NCBI RefSeq assembly: GCF_049856295.1
Contig: NZ_JBNDMZ010000003.1
Location: forward strand, 186,001 to 250,000
Length of the DNA: 64,000 bases
Reading direction: 5' to 3'
From: JB111 sp049856295
Lineage (GTDB): Bacteria > Actinomycetota > Actinomycetes > Actinomycetales > Actinomycetaceae
In this document: positions 15,838-23,348 of the stretch, piece after piece
Layout of the letters: every line of letters begins with the position of its first letter
How positions within the stretch are numbered: the first letter of the stretch is position 1
Notes under the pieces: model-generated
Databases searched by the model: none
Told to the model about the DNA's origin: nothing
What the model saw: only the letters and a program-made list of their open reading frames with translations
Translations under genes and position numbers: made by a program

Positions 15838-17235
15838 GTGCCGACGACCTCCACCAAGCGACCCCGCGCCGAGCTGCGCTGCACCGAGTGCGGCTGGACC
15901 ACCCCGAAGTGGGTCGGCCGCTGCGGCGAGTGCCAGGCCTGGGGCACGATCGAGGAGGCCGGCGCCGCGCCCGCCCGCGCGTCGGTCGGTGCGCTCGCCC
16001 CGGCCACGCCCGCGGCGTCGATCCTCGACGTCGACGTCGAGACCGCGCGCGCCCGGCCCACCGGGGTCGGGGAGCTCGACCGCGTCCTGGGCGGCGGCCT
16101 CGTGCCCGGCGCCGTCGTGCTCCTCGCGGGCGAGCCCGGCGTCGGGAAGTCGACCCTCCTCCTCGACGTCGCGGCCCGGGCGGCGTCTGCGGTCGAGGGG
16201 CGCGTGCTGTACGTGACCGGCGAGGAGTCGGCGAGCCAGGTCCGCCTGCGCGCCGAGCGGATCGGGGCCCTGCACGAGGATCTCCTGCTCACGGCCGAGA
16301 CCGACCTCGCCACCGTGCTCGGCCACATCGAGGCGATGGACCCGGCGCTGCTCGTCGTCGACTCGGTCCAGACCGTCGCCGACTCCGCCGTGGACGGGTC
16401 CGCGGGCGGCGTCTCCCAGGTCCGGGCGGTCGCGGCCACCCTCATCCGTGCGGCGAAGGCCCGCGCGATGCCCGCGATGCTCGTGGGGCACGTGACGAAG
16501 GACGGCTCGATCGCGGGGCCGCGGGTGCTCGAGCACCTCGTCGACGTCGTGTGCCAGGTCGAGGGCGAGCGCCACTCGCGCCTGCGTCTCGTGCGCGCGG
16601 TGAAGAACCGGTTCGGCGCCACGGACGAGGTCGGCTGCTTCGACCTGCGCGAGGACGGCATCATCGGCCTGCCCGACCCGTCCGGGCTCTTCCTCTCCGC
16701 CGCCCCCGAACCCGTGGCCGGCACCTGCGTGACGGTGACGCTCGAGGGCCGCCGCCCGATGCCGGTCGAGGTCCAGTCGCTGCTCACCGAGCCGGCCGGG
16801 CCACCGCGTCGCACGGTCTCCGGCGTCGACGGCGCGCGGGTCGCCATGATGCTCGCCGTGCTCGCCGCGCGGCTCGAGGTGGGGACCGCGGGTAAGGACG
16901 TCTACGTCTCCACGGTCGGCGGCGCGCGGGCGAGCGAGCCCGCCGCGGACCTCGCCCTCGGCCTCGCGCTGCTGTCCGCGTCCCTCGGGAGGCCCGTGCG
17001 CCCCGGTGTCGTCGCGTTCGGCGAGGTGGGCCTCACGGGCGAGCTGCGCGCGACGACGGGCGTGGGCCGCCGCCTCGCCGAGGCCGCACGGCTCGGGTTC
17101 ACCACCGCGGTCGTCCCCTCGGCCGGCGAGGCGCCCGCGAACGTGGCCGGGATCCGTGTGGTCCGGGCGGCGAACCTCGCCGAGGCGGCGCGCGAGTGCG
17201 GCCTGGGGCCGAGCGGCAGCGGCGCTGACCGGTAG
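15838..17235 (+). CDS. radA: DNA repair protein RadA (Sms)
   Basis: A 465-residue protein with all RadA parts. There is a C4 zinc finger (Cys15, Cys18, Cys29, Cys32), a RecA-like ATPase with Walker A GEPGVGKST (Gly98-Thr106), the RadA-specific KNRFG motif near residue 260, and a C-terminal Lon-protease-like domain (about 300-455) without the catalytic dyad. RadA is a hexameric helicase that drives branch migration in recombination. It is directly upstream of disA, the same gene pair as in many Gram-positive bacteria, where RadA also restrains DisA activity. GTG start with a TACCGT box 6 bases away. Confidence 0.95.
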   Translation: MPTTSTKRPRAELRCTECGWTTPKWVGRCGECQAWGTIEEAGAAPARASVGALAPATPAASILDVDVETARARPTGVGELDRVLGGGLVPGAVVLLAGEPGVGKSTLLLDVAARAASAVEGRVLYVTGEESASQVRLRAERIGALHEDLLLTAETDLATVLGHIEAMDPALLVVDSVQTVADSAVDGSAGGVSQVRAVAATLIRAAKARAMPAMLVGHVTKDGSIAGPRVLEHLVDVVCQVEGERHSRLRLVRAVKNRFGATDEVGCFDLREDGIIGLPDPSGLFLSAAPEPVAGTCVTVTLEGRRPMPVEVQSLLTEPAGPPRRTVSGVDGARVAMMLAVLAARLEVGTAGKDVYVSTVGGARASEPAADLALGLALLSASLGRPVRPGVVAFGEVGLTGELRATTGVGRRLAEAARLGFTTAVVPSAGEAPANVAGIRVVRAANLAEAARECGLGPSGSGADR

Positions 17236-17240
17236 CGACC

Positions 17241-17246
17241 TACGAT
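17241..17246 (+). promoter_or_regulatory. -10 box of disA
   Basis: TACGAT just after the radA stop. It predicts a leader of about 30 bases that contains the GGGGAGG ribosome site of disA. Confidence 0.45.
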
Positions 17247-17283
17247 GAGCCCGGCGGGGCCGTTCCGCCGGGAACGGGGAGGC

Positions 17284-18339
17284 ATGGGCACCGACGACGA
17301 GGCGACGATGCGCACCATGCTGCACGAGATCGCGCCGGGCACCGTCCTGCGCGACGGGATCGACCGCATCCTGCGCGGCCGCACCGGCGCCATCATCGTC
17401 CTCGGCTTCGACGACGATGTCGAGGCGATCTCCTCGGGCGGATTCGACCTCGACGTCGAGATGTCCGCGACCCGGTTGCGCGAGCTGTCGAAGATGGACG
17501 GCGCCGTCGTCGTCGACCGGTCCGCCGGGCGGATCCGCCGCGCGAACGTCCAGCTCATGCCCGGCTCCCACATCGACACGGTCGAGTCCGGGATGCGGCA
17601 CCGCACGGCCCAGCGCACGGCCCGGCAGACGGGGCACCCGGTGATCTCGGTCAGCCAGTCGATGCGGACCGTCGCCCTGTACGTCGGCGAGCTGCGGCAC
17701 GTCGTCGTCGAGAGCGCGGAGGTCCTCGCGAAGGGCGAGCTCGCGCTGTCCGCCCTCGAGCGCTACCGCGCCCGGCTCGACCAGCTCCTCGGCACGTTCA
17801 CGGCGCTCGAGGTCGAGGACGTCGTCACGGTGCGCGACGTCGTGACGATCGTCCAGCGCATGGAGATGATCCGCAGGATCTCCTCCGACGTCGAGTCGGC
17901 CACCGTCCAGGCCGGCACCGACGGCCACCTCCTGCGGCTCCAGCACGACGACCTCATGGTCGGCCTCGCGTTCGAGCGCCGCTCGCTCGTGCGGGACTAC
18001 GTGCCCACGGGCGCGTCGTCGGGGGTCCGGGAGGCGCTCGGGGCGCTCTCGTCCTCCGACCTCGTCGACCTCGCGGGGATCGCCCGGACCATGCGCCTGG
18101 GCGGGCCCGGCGGAGCCGACCTCGACACCCCGGCCTCGCCGCGCGGGCACCGGCTCATCGGCAAGATCCCGCGCCTGCCGCAGGCGGTCGCCAACGCGAT
18201 CGTCAGCCACTACGACTCGCTGCAGGCCCTCCTCGCCGCGACCACGGACGACCTGCAGGAGGTCGAGGGCGTGGGCCGCGCGCGGGCGTTCGCCGTGCGC
18301 GAGGGGCTCGGGCGGGTCGCGGAGACGTCGCTGGTCTGA
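17284..18339 (+). CDS. disA: DNA integrity scanning diadenylate cyclase DisA
   Basis: A 351-residue protein that matches mycobacterial DisA from end to end. The DAC catalytic domain (about 10-145) has the DGA motif at Asp72-Ala74 and RHRT at Arg105-Thr108, which bind ATP and make cyclic di-AMP. A helical linker follows, then a C-terminal HhH DNA-binding domain (about 290-350, GIGRARAFAVREG type). DisA scans for branched DNA and lowers c-di-AMP on meeting damage. ATG 17284 has GGGGAGG upstream; the ATG at 17245 overlaps the promoter box and would add a leader with no homology. Confidence 0.95.
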   Translation: MGTDDEATMRTMLHEIAPGTVLRDGIDRILRGRTGAIIVLGFDDDVEAISSGGFDLDVEMSATRLRELSKMDGAVVVDRSAGRIRRANVQLMPGSHIDTVESGMRHRTAQRTARQTGHPVISVSQSMRTVALYVGELRHVVVESAEVLAKGELALSALERYRARLDQLLGTFTALEVEDVVTVRDVVTIVQRMEMIRRISSDVESATVQAGTDGHLLRLQHDDLMVGLAFERRSLVRDYVPTGASSGVREALGALSSSDLVDLAGIARTMRLGGPGGADLDTPASPRGHRLIGKIPRLPQAVANAIVSHYDSLQALLAATTDDLQEVEGVGRARAFAVREGLGRVAETSLV

Positions 18340-18356
18340 GACGGGGTGGCTGGTTC

Positions 18357-19070
18357 TCAGCCCTCGCTCGGCGCCTCGGACGCAGTCTCGCCCTCGGTGG
18401 GCGCCTCGCCGTCCGTCGGTGCCTCGGCCGGGGCCTCGTCCAGGGTGAACACGGTGTCGGTGCCGCCGATCTCGGCGCCCTCGCGCACGAGGACGGCCCG
18501 GTAGGTCCCCGGGCTGACGGCGGGCGGGTCCTCGGGGCAGTCCGCGCTCGACCGGGTCCCGGGCCAGGTGACGAGCGCGTCGGACGTGGTGTCCGGTCCG
18601 AGCAGGAGCATCCGTGACTCCTCGGCCGGGCAGTGCGCCGAGGACCAGACCGGGTCGTTGCCCGAGGTGACCTCGACGACGAGGGCCGCGTTGCCCGCGT
18701 CGACGAGGCAGTCGCCCCGGCCGGAGTTCGTCAGCTCGATCGCGAAGTCGACCGGGCTGCCGGCGTGGCGACCCGTGGCCGTCATCGTCAGCCCGAGCTG
18801 GTCGTCGGTGCAGGCCACGGGGTCGCCGGTCGGGACGGCGTCGGAGGCGGACTCGCTGCCGGACTCCGAGGACGACTCGGCGGCGGCCGGGCCCTGCTCG
18901 TCGTCGTCGCCCCCGAAGATCGCGCCCCAGACGGCGATGACGCCCCACACGACGAGCGCGAGCACGACGAGAAGCGCGAGGAGCACGGTGATGCGGCGGC
19001 GCCAGATCGTCGCCCGGCTGGGGCGGCGGCGCTGCGCGGGGCGCGAACCGCGGTCGTCATCGGTGGGCAC
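18357..19070 (-). CDS. Membrane-anchored secreted protein of unknown function
   Basis: A 237-residue protein I do not recognise by name. A basic cytoplasmic start (RPAQRRRPSRATIWRRR) precedes one transmembrane helix (about 27-51), then a Glu/Ser-rich linker, a compact extracellular domain of about 125 residues with four cysteines (likely two disulfides) and a conserved-looking PAVSPGTYRAVLVREG stretch, and a low-complexity Glu/Pro tail. The layout resembles the beta-sandwich DUF4232-type ectodomains of actinobacteria, but this is inference. GTG 19070 follows TACGGT at 6 bases. It is divergent from the adenine glycosylase gene. Confidence 0.75.
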   Translation of the reverse strand: MPTDDDRGSRPAQRRRPSRATIWRRRITVLLALLVVLALVVWGVIAVWGAIFGGDDDEQGPAAAESSSESGSESASDAVPTGDPVACTDDQLGLTMTATGRHAGSPVDFAIELTNSGRGDCLVDAGNAALVVEVTSGNDPVWSSAHCPAEESRMLLLGPDTTSDALVTWPGTRSSADCPEDPPAVSPGTYRAVLVREGAEIGGTDTVFTLDEAPAEAPTDGEAPTEGETASEAPSEG

Positions 19071-19076
19071 GGGCCC

Positions 19077-19082
19077 ACCGTA
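19077..19082 (-). promoter_or_regulatory. -10 box of the membrane-anchored protein gene
   Basis: TACGGT on the minus strand, 6 bases before the GTG at 19070. Confidence 0.55.
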
Positions 19083-19148
19083 GGCACGCGGACCCGCGCC
19101 GCCCGGGTGGCACGCCGGAGGACCGCGGGGGACGCGCGTGGATCGGGG

Positions 19149-19154
19149 CACACT
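19149..19154 (+). promoter_or_regulatory. -10 box of mutY
   Basis: CACACT, 6 bases before the GTG at 19161; a weaker match than its neighbours. Confidence 0.35.
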
Positions 19155-19160
19155 GGCCCG

Positions 19161-20087
19161 GTGCCCGAGTACCGCGAGATCCACGACGCCGTCGCCGGCT
19201 TCTGGGCCGACCACGCCCGTGACCTGCCCTGGCGCCGGACCGGCACCACGCCGTGGGGCGTGCTCGTCTCGGAGACGATGAGCCAGCAGACGCCCGTGGC
19301 ACGCGTGGCGCCGGCGTGGGAGGCGTGGATGGCGCGCTGGCCGGTGCCTGCGGACCTCGCGGCCGCGCCCGGGGCGGACGTGCTGCGGGCCTGGGACCGG
19401 CTGGGCTACCCGCGCCGCGCGCTGCGGCTCAAGGAGTGTGCGGCGGCGGTCGTGCGGGACCACGACGGCGAGGTCCCCGGCGACGAGGCCGACCTCCTCG
19501 CGCTGCCGGGGGTCGGCCCGTACACCGCGGCCGCGGTCGTGGCGTTCGCCCACCGGCGCCGCGCGGTCGTGCTCGACACGAACGTCCGGCGGGTCCTCGC
19601 CCGGGTCCTCGGCGGCGAGGCGGCGCCCCCGCCCGGCGCGCCCGCGAAGGCGGAGCAGGCGCGGGCGGCGGACCTCCTGCCGGCGGGCGACGAGGCGTCC
19701 GCCGCGTGGAACGCCGGGGTGATGGAGCTCGGCGCGCTCGTGTGCACGGCGCGCGCGCCGCGGTGCGACGACTGCCCGCTGGCCGGGCGTTGCACCTGGA
19801 GGGCCGCCGGGTACCCGGCGGACACCCACGCCGCACGACGCCGTAGCCAGCCCTGGGAGGGCACCGATCGCCAGGCTCGGGGCCGGGTGATGGCCGCGCT
19901 GCGCGCCGCCGAGCCGGGGGCGACGCACACGTGGGCCGAGCTGGTGGAGGCGGCGATGGGTAGGGCGGGATCCGGCGCGGCGGGATCCCGCGGGGCAGGA
20001 GACGCCGAGCAGGCCGCGCGCGTGGTGACCTCGCTGCTCGCGGACGGCCTCGTCGTCGAGCGTGGGACCGGCCTCGGCCTGCCCTGA
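19161..20087 (+). CDS. mutY: A/G-specific adenine glycosylase MutY
   Basis: A 308-residue base-excision glycosylase. Seen are the substrate-pocket motif SETMSQQTPV, the helix-hairpin-helix LPGVGPYTAAAVVAFA, the catalytic aspartate in VLDTNVRRVLAR, and the 4Fe-4S loop with C-x6-C-x2-C-x5-C spacing (CTARAPRCDDCPLAGRC). MutY removes adenine mispaired with 8-oxoguanine. The C-terminal region is short and lacks a full NUDIX-like domain, as in other actinobacterial MutY proteins, and contains a Gly/Ala/Arg-rich patch near residue 275. GTG start chosen from the family start and the -10 box. Confidence 0.93.
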   Translation: MPEYREIHDAVAGFWADHARDLPWRRTGTTPWGVLVSETMSQQTPVARVAPAWEAWMARWPVPADLAAAPGADVLRAWDRLGYPRRALRLKECAAAVVRDHDGEVPGDEADLLALPGVGPYTAAAVVAFAHRRRAVVLDTNVRRVLARVLGGEAAPPPGAPAKAEQARAADLLPAGDEASAAWNAGVMELGALVCTARAPRCDDCPLAGRCTWRAAGYPADTHAARRRSQPWEGTDRQARGRVMAALRAAEPGATHTWAELVEAAMGRAGSGAAGSRGAGDAEQAARVVTSLLADGLVVERGTGLGLP

Positions 20088-20095
20088 GCGGCGAC

Positions 20096-20101
20096 TACCC
20101 T
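20096..20101 (+). promoter_or_regulatory. -10 box of the 144-residue membrane protein gene
   Basis: TACCCT, 6 bases before the GTG at 20108. Confidence 0.6.
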
Positions 20102-20107
20102 GCCCCG

Positions 20108-20542
20108 GTGAGCACCGATCTCCCGCCCGGGCCCGAGGACGCGCCCGCGCGCCCGCCGGGGTCCCGGGCCGTGCGCGCGACGCTGCTGGTCATGGCCGGT
20201 GCGATCGGCGCGCTCGGGGTGCTCGGGCTCGGGCTGGCCGCGATGGCCGGAGACGTCCTGTCCCCGTGGCCGGGTCTGACGATGATGCTCATCGGCCAGG
20301 CGGCCGCGCTGCCGGCGCTCGTGCTCGCGGCGCTCGGTCACCGCCGGGCACTGGTGGGCGACGACCCCGGCGCGGCCCGGCTGCGGAAGGTCCTGCGGGT
20401 CACCCCGCCGGTTCTCGTCCTCGCCCTGGGCATCGCGTTCGCGCTGTGGTTCTGGCGGGAGCCCGAACTGTGGCTGCCGACGCTCGGGTGCGCGCTGGTC
20501 GCCGCCCAGGTGGGGCTGCTCGCACGGCTGCTGTCGCGGTAG
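20108..20542 (+). CDS. Small four-helix membrane protein, unknown
   Basis: A 144-residue protein with a disordered Pro-rich start (about 1-22) and four predicted transmembrane helices (about 25-47, 55-77, 94-112 and 118-140). I do not recognise a family. It starts at GTG 20108, placed by the TACCCT box 6 bases upstream and by the abrupt loss of coding character before it. It lies 20 bases after mutY and 41 bases before a hydrolase gene, all on the plus strand, but each gene has its own promoter box, so it is not clearly an operon. Confidence 0.7.
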   Translation: MSTDLPPGPEDAPARPPGSRAVRATLLVMAGAIGALGVLGLGLAAMAGDVLSPWPGLTMMLIGQAAALPALVLAALGHRRALVGDDPGAARLRKVLRVTPPVLVLALGIAFALWFWREPELWLPTLGCALVAAQVGLLARLLSR

Positions 20543-20570
20543 GCGGGGCGCGGATGTCGGCCCCTGCGCC

Positions 20571-20576
20571 TAGCCT
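20571..20576 (+). promoter_or_regulatory. -10 box of the alpha/beta hydrolase gene at 20584
   Basis: TAGCCT, 7 bases before the GTG at 20584. Confidence 0.55.
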
Positions 20577-20583
20577 CGGGGCC

Positions 20584-21285
20584 GTGGAGATCCTCCTCGT
20601 CCCCGGCTTCTGGCTCGATGCGTCGTCGTGGGGGCCGCTCCTGGGCGCCCTCGAGGCCGCGGGGCACCGGCCGCGCCCGCTCGCGCTGCCCGGCACGTCA
20701 CGTCGCGCGGCGGACCGGGCGGGCGTCACGCTCGCCGACCAGGTGGCGGCGACGGTCCGGGCGATCGACGGGTCCGACGCCGAGAAGATCGTCCTCGTCG
20801 GCCACTCGGGCGGGTCGCACGTGGTGTGGGGCGCCGCCGACGCCAGGCCGGAGCGAGTCGCCCGGATCGTGCTCGTCGACGGGTTCCCCGTCCCGGACGG
20901 GACGCCGGTCAACCCCGATCTCCCGGTGGTCGACGGCGAGGTGCCGGTGCCGGACTGGTCGTTCTTCGACGACGGCTCGCTCACCGACATGACGGACGAG
21001 GTCCGCGCGGAGATCGAGCGGGTCGCCGTGCCCGTGCCGGTCGGGGTCGCGCAGCAGCCGCTGCGGCTGACCGACGGGCGGCGCCTCGAGATCCCGGTGA
21101 CCGTGCTCGCGTCCTCCGTGCCGTCCCACGTCATCCACGAGCTGATCGGGTCGGGCGCCCCGTTCGCCGCCGAGCTGGCCGCGGCAACGGACCTCGAGCT
21201 CGTCGACCTGCCGACGGGTCATTGGCCGCAGTACACCCGGCCCGACGAGCTGGCCCGGCTCGTCGTGGCGGCGATCGACCGGTGA
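20584..21285 (+). CDS. Alpha/beta hydrolase
   Basis: A 233-residue hydrolase of the esterase/RsbQ-like type. It opens with LLVPGFWLDASSWGPLL (oxyanion loop), has the nucleophile elbow LVGHSGGSHV (Ser at about 76) and ends with the catalytic histidine in LPTGHWPQYTRPDEL. The acid is probably the Asp/Glu after the strand-6 region near residue 195. No signal peptide, so cytoplasmic. The substrate cannot be inferred, and no operon partner points to a pathway. The GTG start is fixed by the TAGCCT box. Confidence 0.85.
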   Translation: MEILLVPGFWLDASSWGPLLGALEAAGHRPRPLALPGTSRRAADRAGVTLADQVAATVRAIDGSDAEKIVLVGHSGGSHVVWGAADARPERVARIVLVDGFPVPDGTPVNPDLPVVDGEVPVPDWSFFDDGSLTDMTDEVRAEIERVAVPVPVGVAQQPLRLTDGRRLEIPVTVLASSVPSHVIHELIGSGAPFAAELAAATDLELVDLPTGHWPQYTRPDELARLVVAAIDR

Positions 21286-21316
21286 CGACGCCGGCCGTCA
21301 GCCGGGGGCCGAGGGC

Positions 21317-21532
21317 TCAGCAGGGGAACGGGGTCCAGGGGTCCCCGGGCACCGGGTAGGCCGGGTCCCCTGGCAGCGGATGGGCCGGGTCACCGCCGTC
21401 GGCGAGGACAACCTCGCCGGACGCCACGGGCGCCTCGGGCTCGACCGGCTCGTCGCCCTGGCAGGCAGCCAGGCTGCCCGCGAGGAGGAGGGCTGCGGTG
21501 GCGGTCGTCAGGCGGGTGGTCCTCGAGCTCAT
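21317..21532 (-). CDS. Small lipoprotein with GDP-x-x-P repeats
   Basis: A 71-residue predicted lipoprotein. It has a signal peptide with lipobox SLAAC (Cys24), then a short mature part rich in Glu/Pro ending in three imperfect repeats (GDPAHPLP, GDPAYPVP, GDPWTPFPC) and a terminal cysteine. No family is recognised. The ATG at 21530-21532 has AAGGA 6 bases upstream. Its signal peptide resembles that of the next lipoprotein upstream on the same strand, so the two may be a divergent duplicate pair sharing only the export signal. Confidence 0.7.
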   Translation of the reverse strand: MSSRTTRLTTATAALLLAGSLAACQGDEPVEPEAPVASGEVVLADGGDPAHPLPGDPAYPVPGDPWTPFPC

Positions 21533-21649
21533 CGTGGTCCTTCCGGGGCGTTGCTGGGGTCGTCCTGCTGTCCGGGCCCACGTTAGGGACGACCCCGGTC
21601 CGGCGCCAGGCCGCTCGACGGGCCGGACTCCCCGGTCCCGACGTGCGGC

Positions 21650-21685
21650 GGCGCCGGCCGGAGGGGATCCCCACCGGCCGGCGCC
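21650..21685 (-). terminator. Hairpin terminator after the repeat-rich lipoprotein gene
   Basis: A perfect 12-base-pair stem (21650-21661 with 21674-21685) and a 12-base loop, which can itself pair through GGGG/CCCC. It lies 37 bases past the lipoprotein stop. Confidence 0.65.
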
Positions 21686-21722
21686 GTGGTCGGACCGCTA
21701 CCGGGTCACGGGTGCCGCCGGG

Positions 21723-22640
21723 TCACTGGAGCGACATCTCGCGGACGGACTCGAGGACCGCGTCGTCGACACCCTCGCTCTGGTACTCGAGGACGGCGAC
21801 CTCCTCGGTCTCCTGGTTCTCCACGACCCAGTAGACGATCTCGGTCTGGCCGTCGCTCACCGAGATCTCGGTGGCGTTGAGGCCCTCGGCGACCGGCTGC
21901 AGCTGCTGGATGTCGACCTCGGTGTCCGGGTCGGCCGCACTCGGGTCCCCGGTCTGGGGGATGAAGTCGACGCAGTCGCTGTAGCCGAGCGTCCCGGAGT
22001 CCGGCGCGTGGCAGTCGTTCAGGTGCAGCGCAGCACCGTCGTTGCCGGACCAGACGCCCTCCTCGAACTCGCTCCAGTCCTCGGGCAGCGGAACGGCGAG
22101 CCAGTCGGAGTGGATCGCGACGCCGGCCGCACCGGTCCCGGCCGGATCGCCCTCGGGGGCCCCGCCCTCAGGGGCCTCACCCTCCGGTGGTGCTCCGCCG
22201 TCGTCGGGCACCCCACCGTCGTCGGGCACCCCACCGTCGTCGGGCATCTCCCCTCCGGGGACGTTCCCGTCCTCGCCGGGCGCGACGCCGCCCTCGGAGC
22301 CACCGTCCCCGCCGGGCGCGACGCCGTCGGACGCACCTTCCTGGCCGGGCGCGACGCCGTCGGACGCACCTTCCTGGCCGGGCGCGACGCCGTCGGACGC
22401 CCCCTCGTCGGAGGCCGAGTCCTCGTCGGGAGCCTCCGGCTCCTGCGAGTCCTCGACGGCGGGCGGTTCGACGGGGTCCGTCGCATCGTCGGAGCAGGCG
22501 GCGATCCCGCCGACGAGAAGCAGCGCGCTCGAGCCGAGCGCCAGTCGCTGGGTGACCTTCGCGTTGATGGTCGTCTCCTTCCTGCCCTTGTGGCCGCTGC
22601 GGCCACGAGGAACCGGAGTGTCGATGTCGTGCTCGGTCAC
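21723..22640 (-). CDS. Repeat-rich secreted lipoprotein; start codon unclear
   Basis: A predicted lipoprotein (305 residues from GTG 22640) with lipobox GGIAAC. The mature N-terminus is a disordered acidic spacer built from tandem repeats (three copies of an 11-residue GQEGASDGVAP-like unit and three of PDDGGV), followed by a folded domain of about 130 residues beginning VAIHSDWLAVPLPEDWSEF, with two cysteines. Two starts compete: GTG 22640, 5 bases after a TAGCGT box, which puts 24 odd residues before the signal peptide, or an ATC at 22566-22568 that has a perfect AAGGAG 6 bases upstream and begins exactly at the signal peptide. Family unknown. Confidence 0.75.
   Translation of the reverse strand: MTEHDIDTPVPRGRSGHKGRKETTINAKVTQRLALGSSALLLVGGIAACSDDATDPVEPPAVEDSQEPEAPDEDSASDEGASDGVAPGQEGASDGVAPGQEGASDGVAPGGDGGSEGGVAPGEDGNVPGGEMPDDGGVPDDGGVPDDGGAPPEGEAPEGGAPEGDPAGTGAAGVAIHSDWLAVPLPEDWSEFEEGVWSGNDGAALHLNDCHAPDSGTLGYSDCVDFIPQTGDPSAADPDTEVDIQQLQPVAEGLNATEISVSDGQTEIVYWVVENQETEEVAVLEYQSEGVDDAVLESVREMSLQ
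22195..22248 (-). repeat. Tandem 18-base repeat inside the lipoprotein gene
   Basis: Three copies of an 18-base unit (plus-strand core TCGTCGGGCACCCCACCG) encoding the hexapeptide PDDGGV; a slippage-prone spacer. Confidence 0.8.
22316..22412 (-). repeat. Tandem 33-base repeat inside the lipoprotein gene
   Basis: About three copies of a 33-base unit (plus-strand core GCGACGCCGTCGGACGC) encoding an 11-residue repeat in the extracellular spacer. Copy number probably varies between strains. Confidence 0.75.
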
Positions 22641-22775
22641 CCACCACGCTAGAAATCACGCCGCGCGGGTCGCAGATCCGAACCGTGGGGACTTCTGTCC
22701 TGCCCTGACCTGGGCAAAGACTCCGACATGCAGAGAACCGCGTCGTCGTGGGGAACGGTGCGCCTCCCCCGGGTA

Positions 22776-23306
22776 CTACAGCTCGAGCAGCATCCGGGTG
22801 TTGCCCAGGGTGTTCGGCTTGACACGGGCGAGGTCGAGGAACTCGGCGACACCGTCGTCGTGGGAGCGCATGAGCTCCTCCTGGACGTCGACGCCGACGG
22901 GCGTGCCCTCGATGACCTCGAAGCCGTGACGGCCGAAGAAGTCGACCTCGAAGGTGAGGCAGAACAGACGCTTGAGCCCGAGGGCGCGGGCGCGGTCGAC
23001 GAGGGACCGGAGGAGCAGTCCGCCGATGCCGCGTCGGAGCCACGACTCGTCCACCGCGAGCGTGCGGATCTCCCCGATGTCGTCCCACATGACGTGCAGG
23101 GCGCCGCAGCCGACGATCGTGCCGTCGTCCGCCTCGGCCACGAGGAACTCCTGGACGGACTCGAAGTAGGTGACGAGGTCCTTCGTGATGAGCGTGTTCG
23201 TGGCGGCGTAGGGCTGGACGAGCCTGGCGATCGTGCGCACGTCCGTCACGAGCGCGGGCCGGACGGCGACCGCGCCACGGGGCTCCGTGCCTGGTCGCGA
23301 CGTCAT
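22776..23306 (-). CDS. Amino-acid N-acetyltransferase (ArgA-like GNAT)
   Basis: A 176-residue GNAT protein. Its acetyl-CoA site is EIRTLAVDESWLRRGIGGLLLRSL, and it ends in LTFEVDFFGRHGFEVIEG, the pattern of the short stand-alone N-acetylglutamate synthases of actinobacteria that carry no kinase-like domain. It probably makes N-acetylglutamate for arginine synthesis, but other arginine genes are not in the window, so this is family-based inference. ATG 23306 lies 6 bases after CATGAT with no ribosome site, indicating a leaderless mRNA. Confidence 0.82.
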   Translation of the reverse strand: MTSRPGTEPRGAVAVRPALVTDVRTIARLVQPYAATNTLITKDLVTYFESVQEFLVAEADDGTIVGCGALHVMWDDIGEIRTLAVDESWLRRGIGGLLLRSLVDRARALGLKRLFCLTFEVDFFGRHGFEVIEGTPVGVDVQEELMRSHDDGVAEFLDLARVKPNTLGNTRMLLEL

Positions 23307-23312
23307 CGGAGA

Positions 23313-23318
23313 ATCATG
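23313..23318 (-). promoter_or_regulatory. -10 box of the ArgA-like gene
   Basis: CATGAT on the minus strand, 6 bases before the ATG at 23306. Confidence 0.4.
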
Positions 23319-23348
23319 CCACCGCCTCGGCCGACGGTCCGGACGTGG

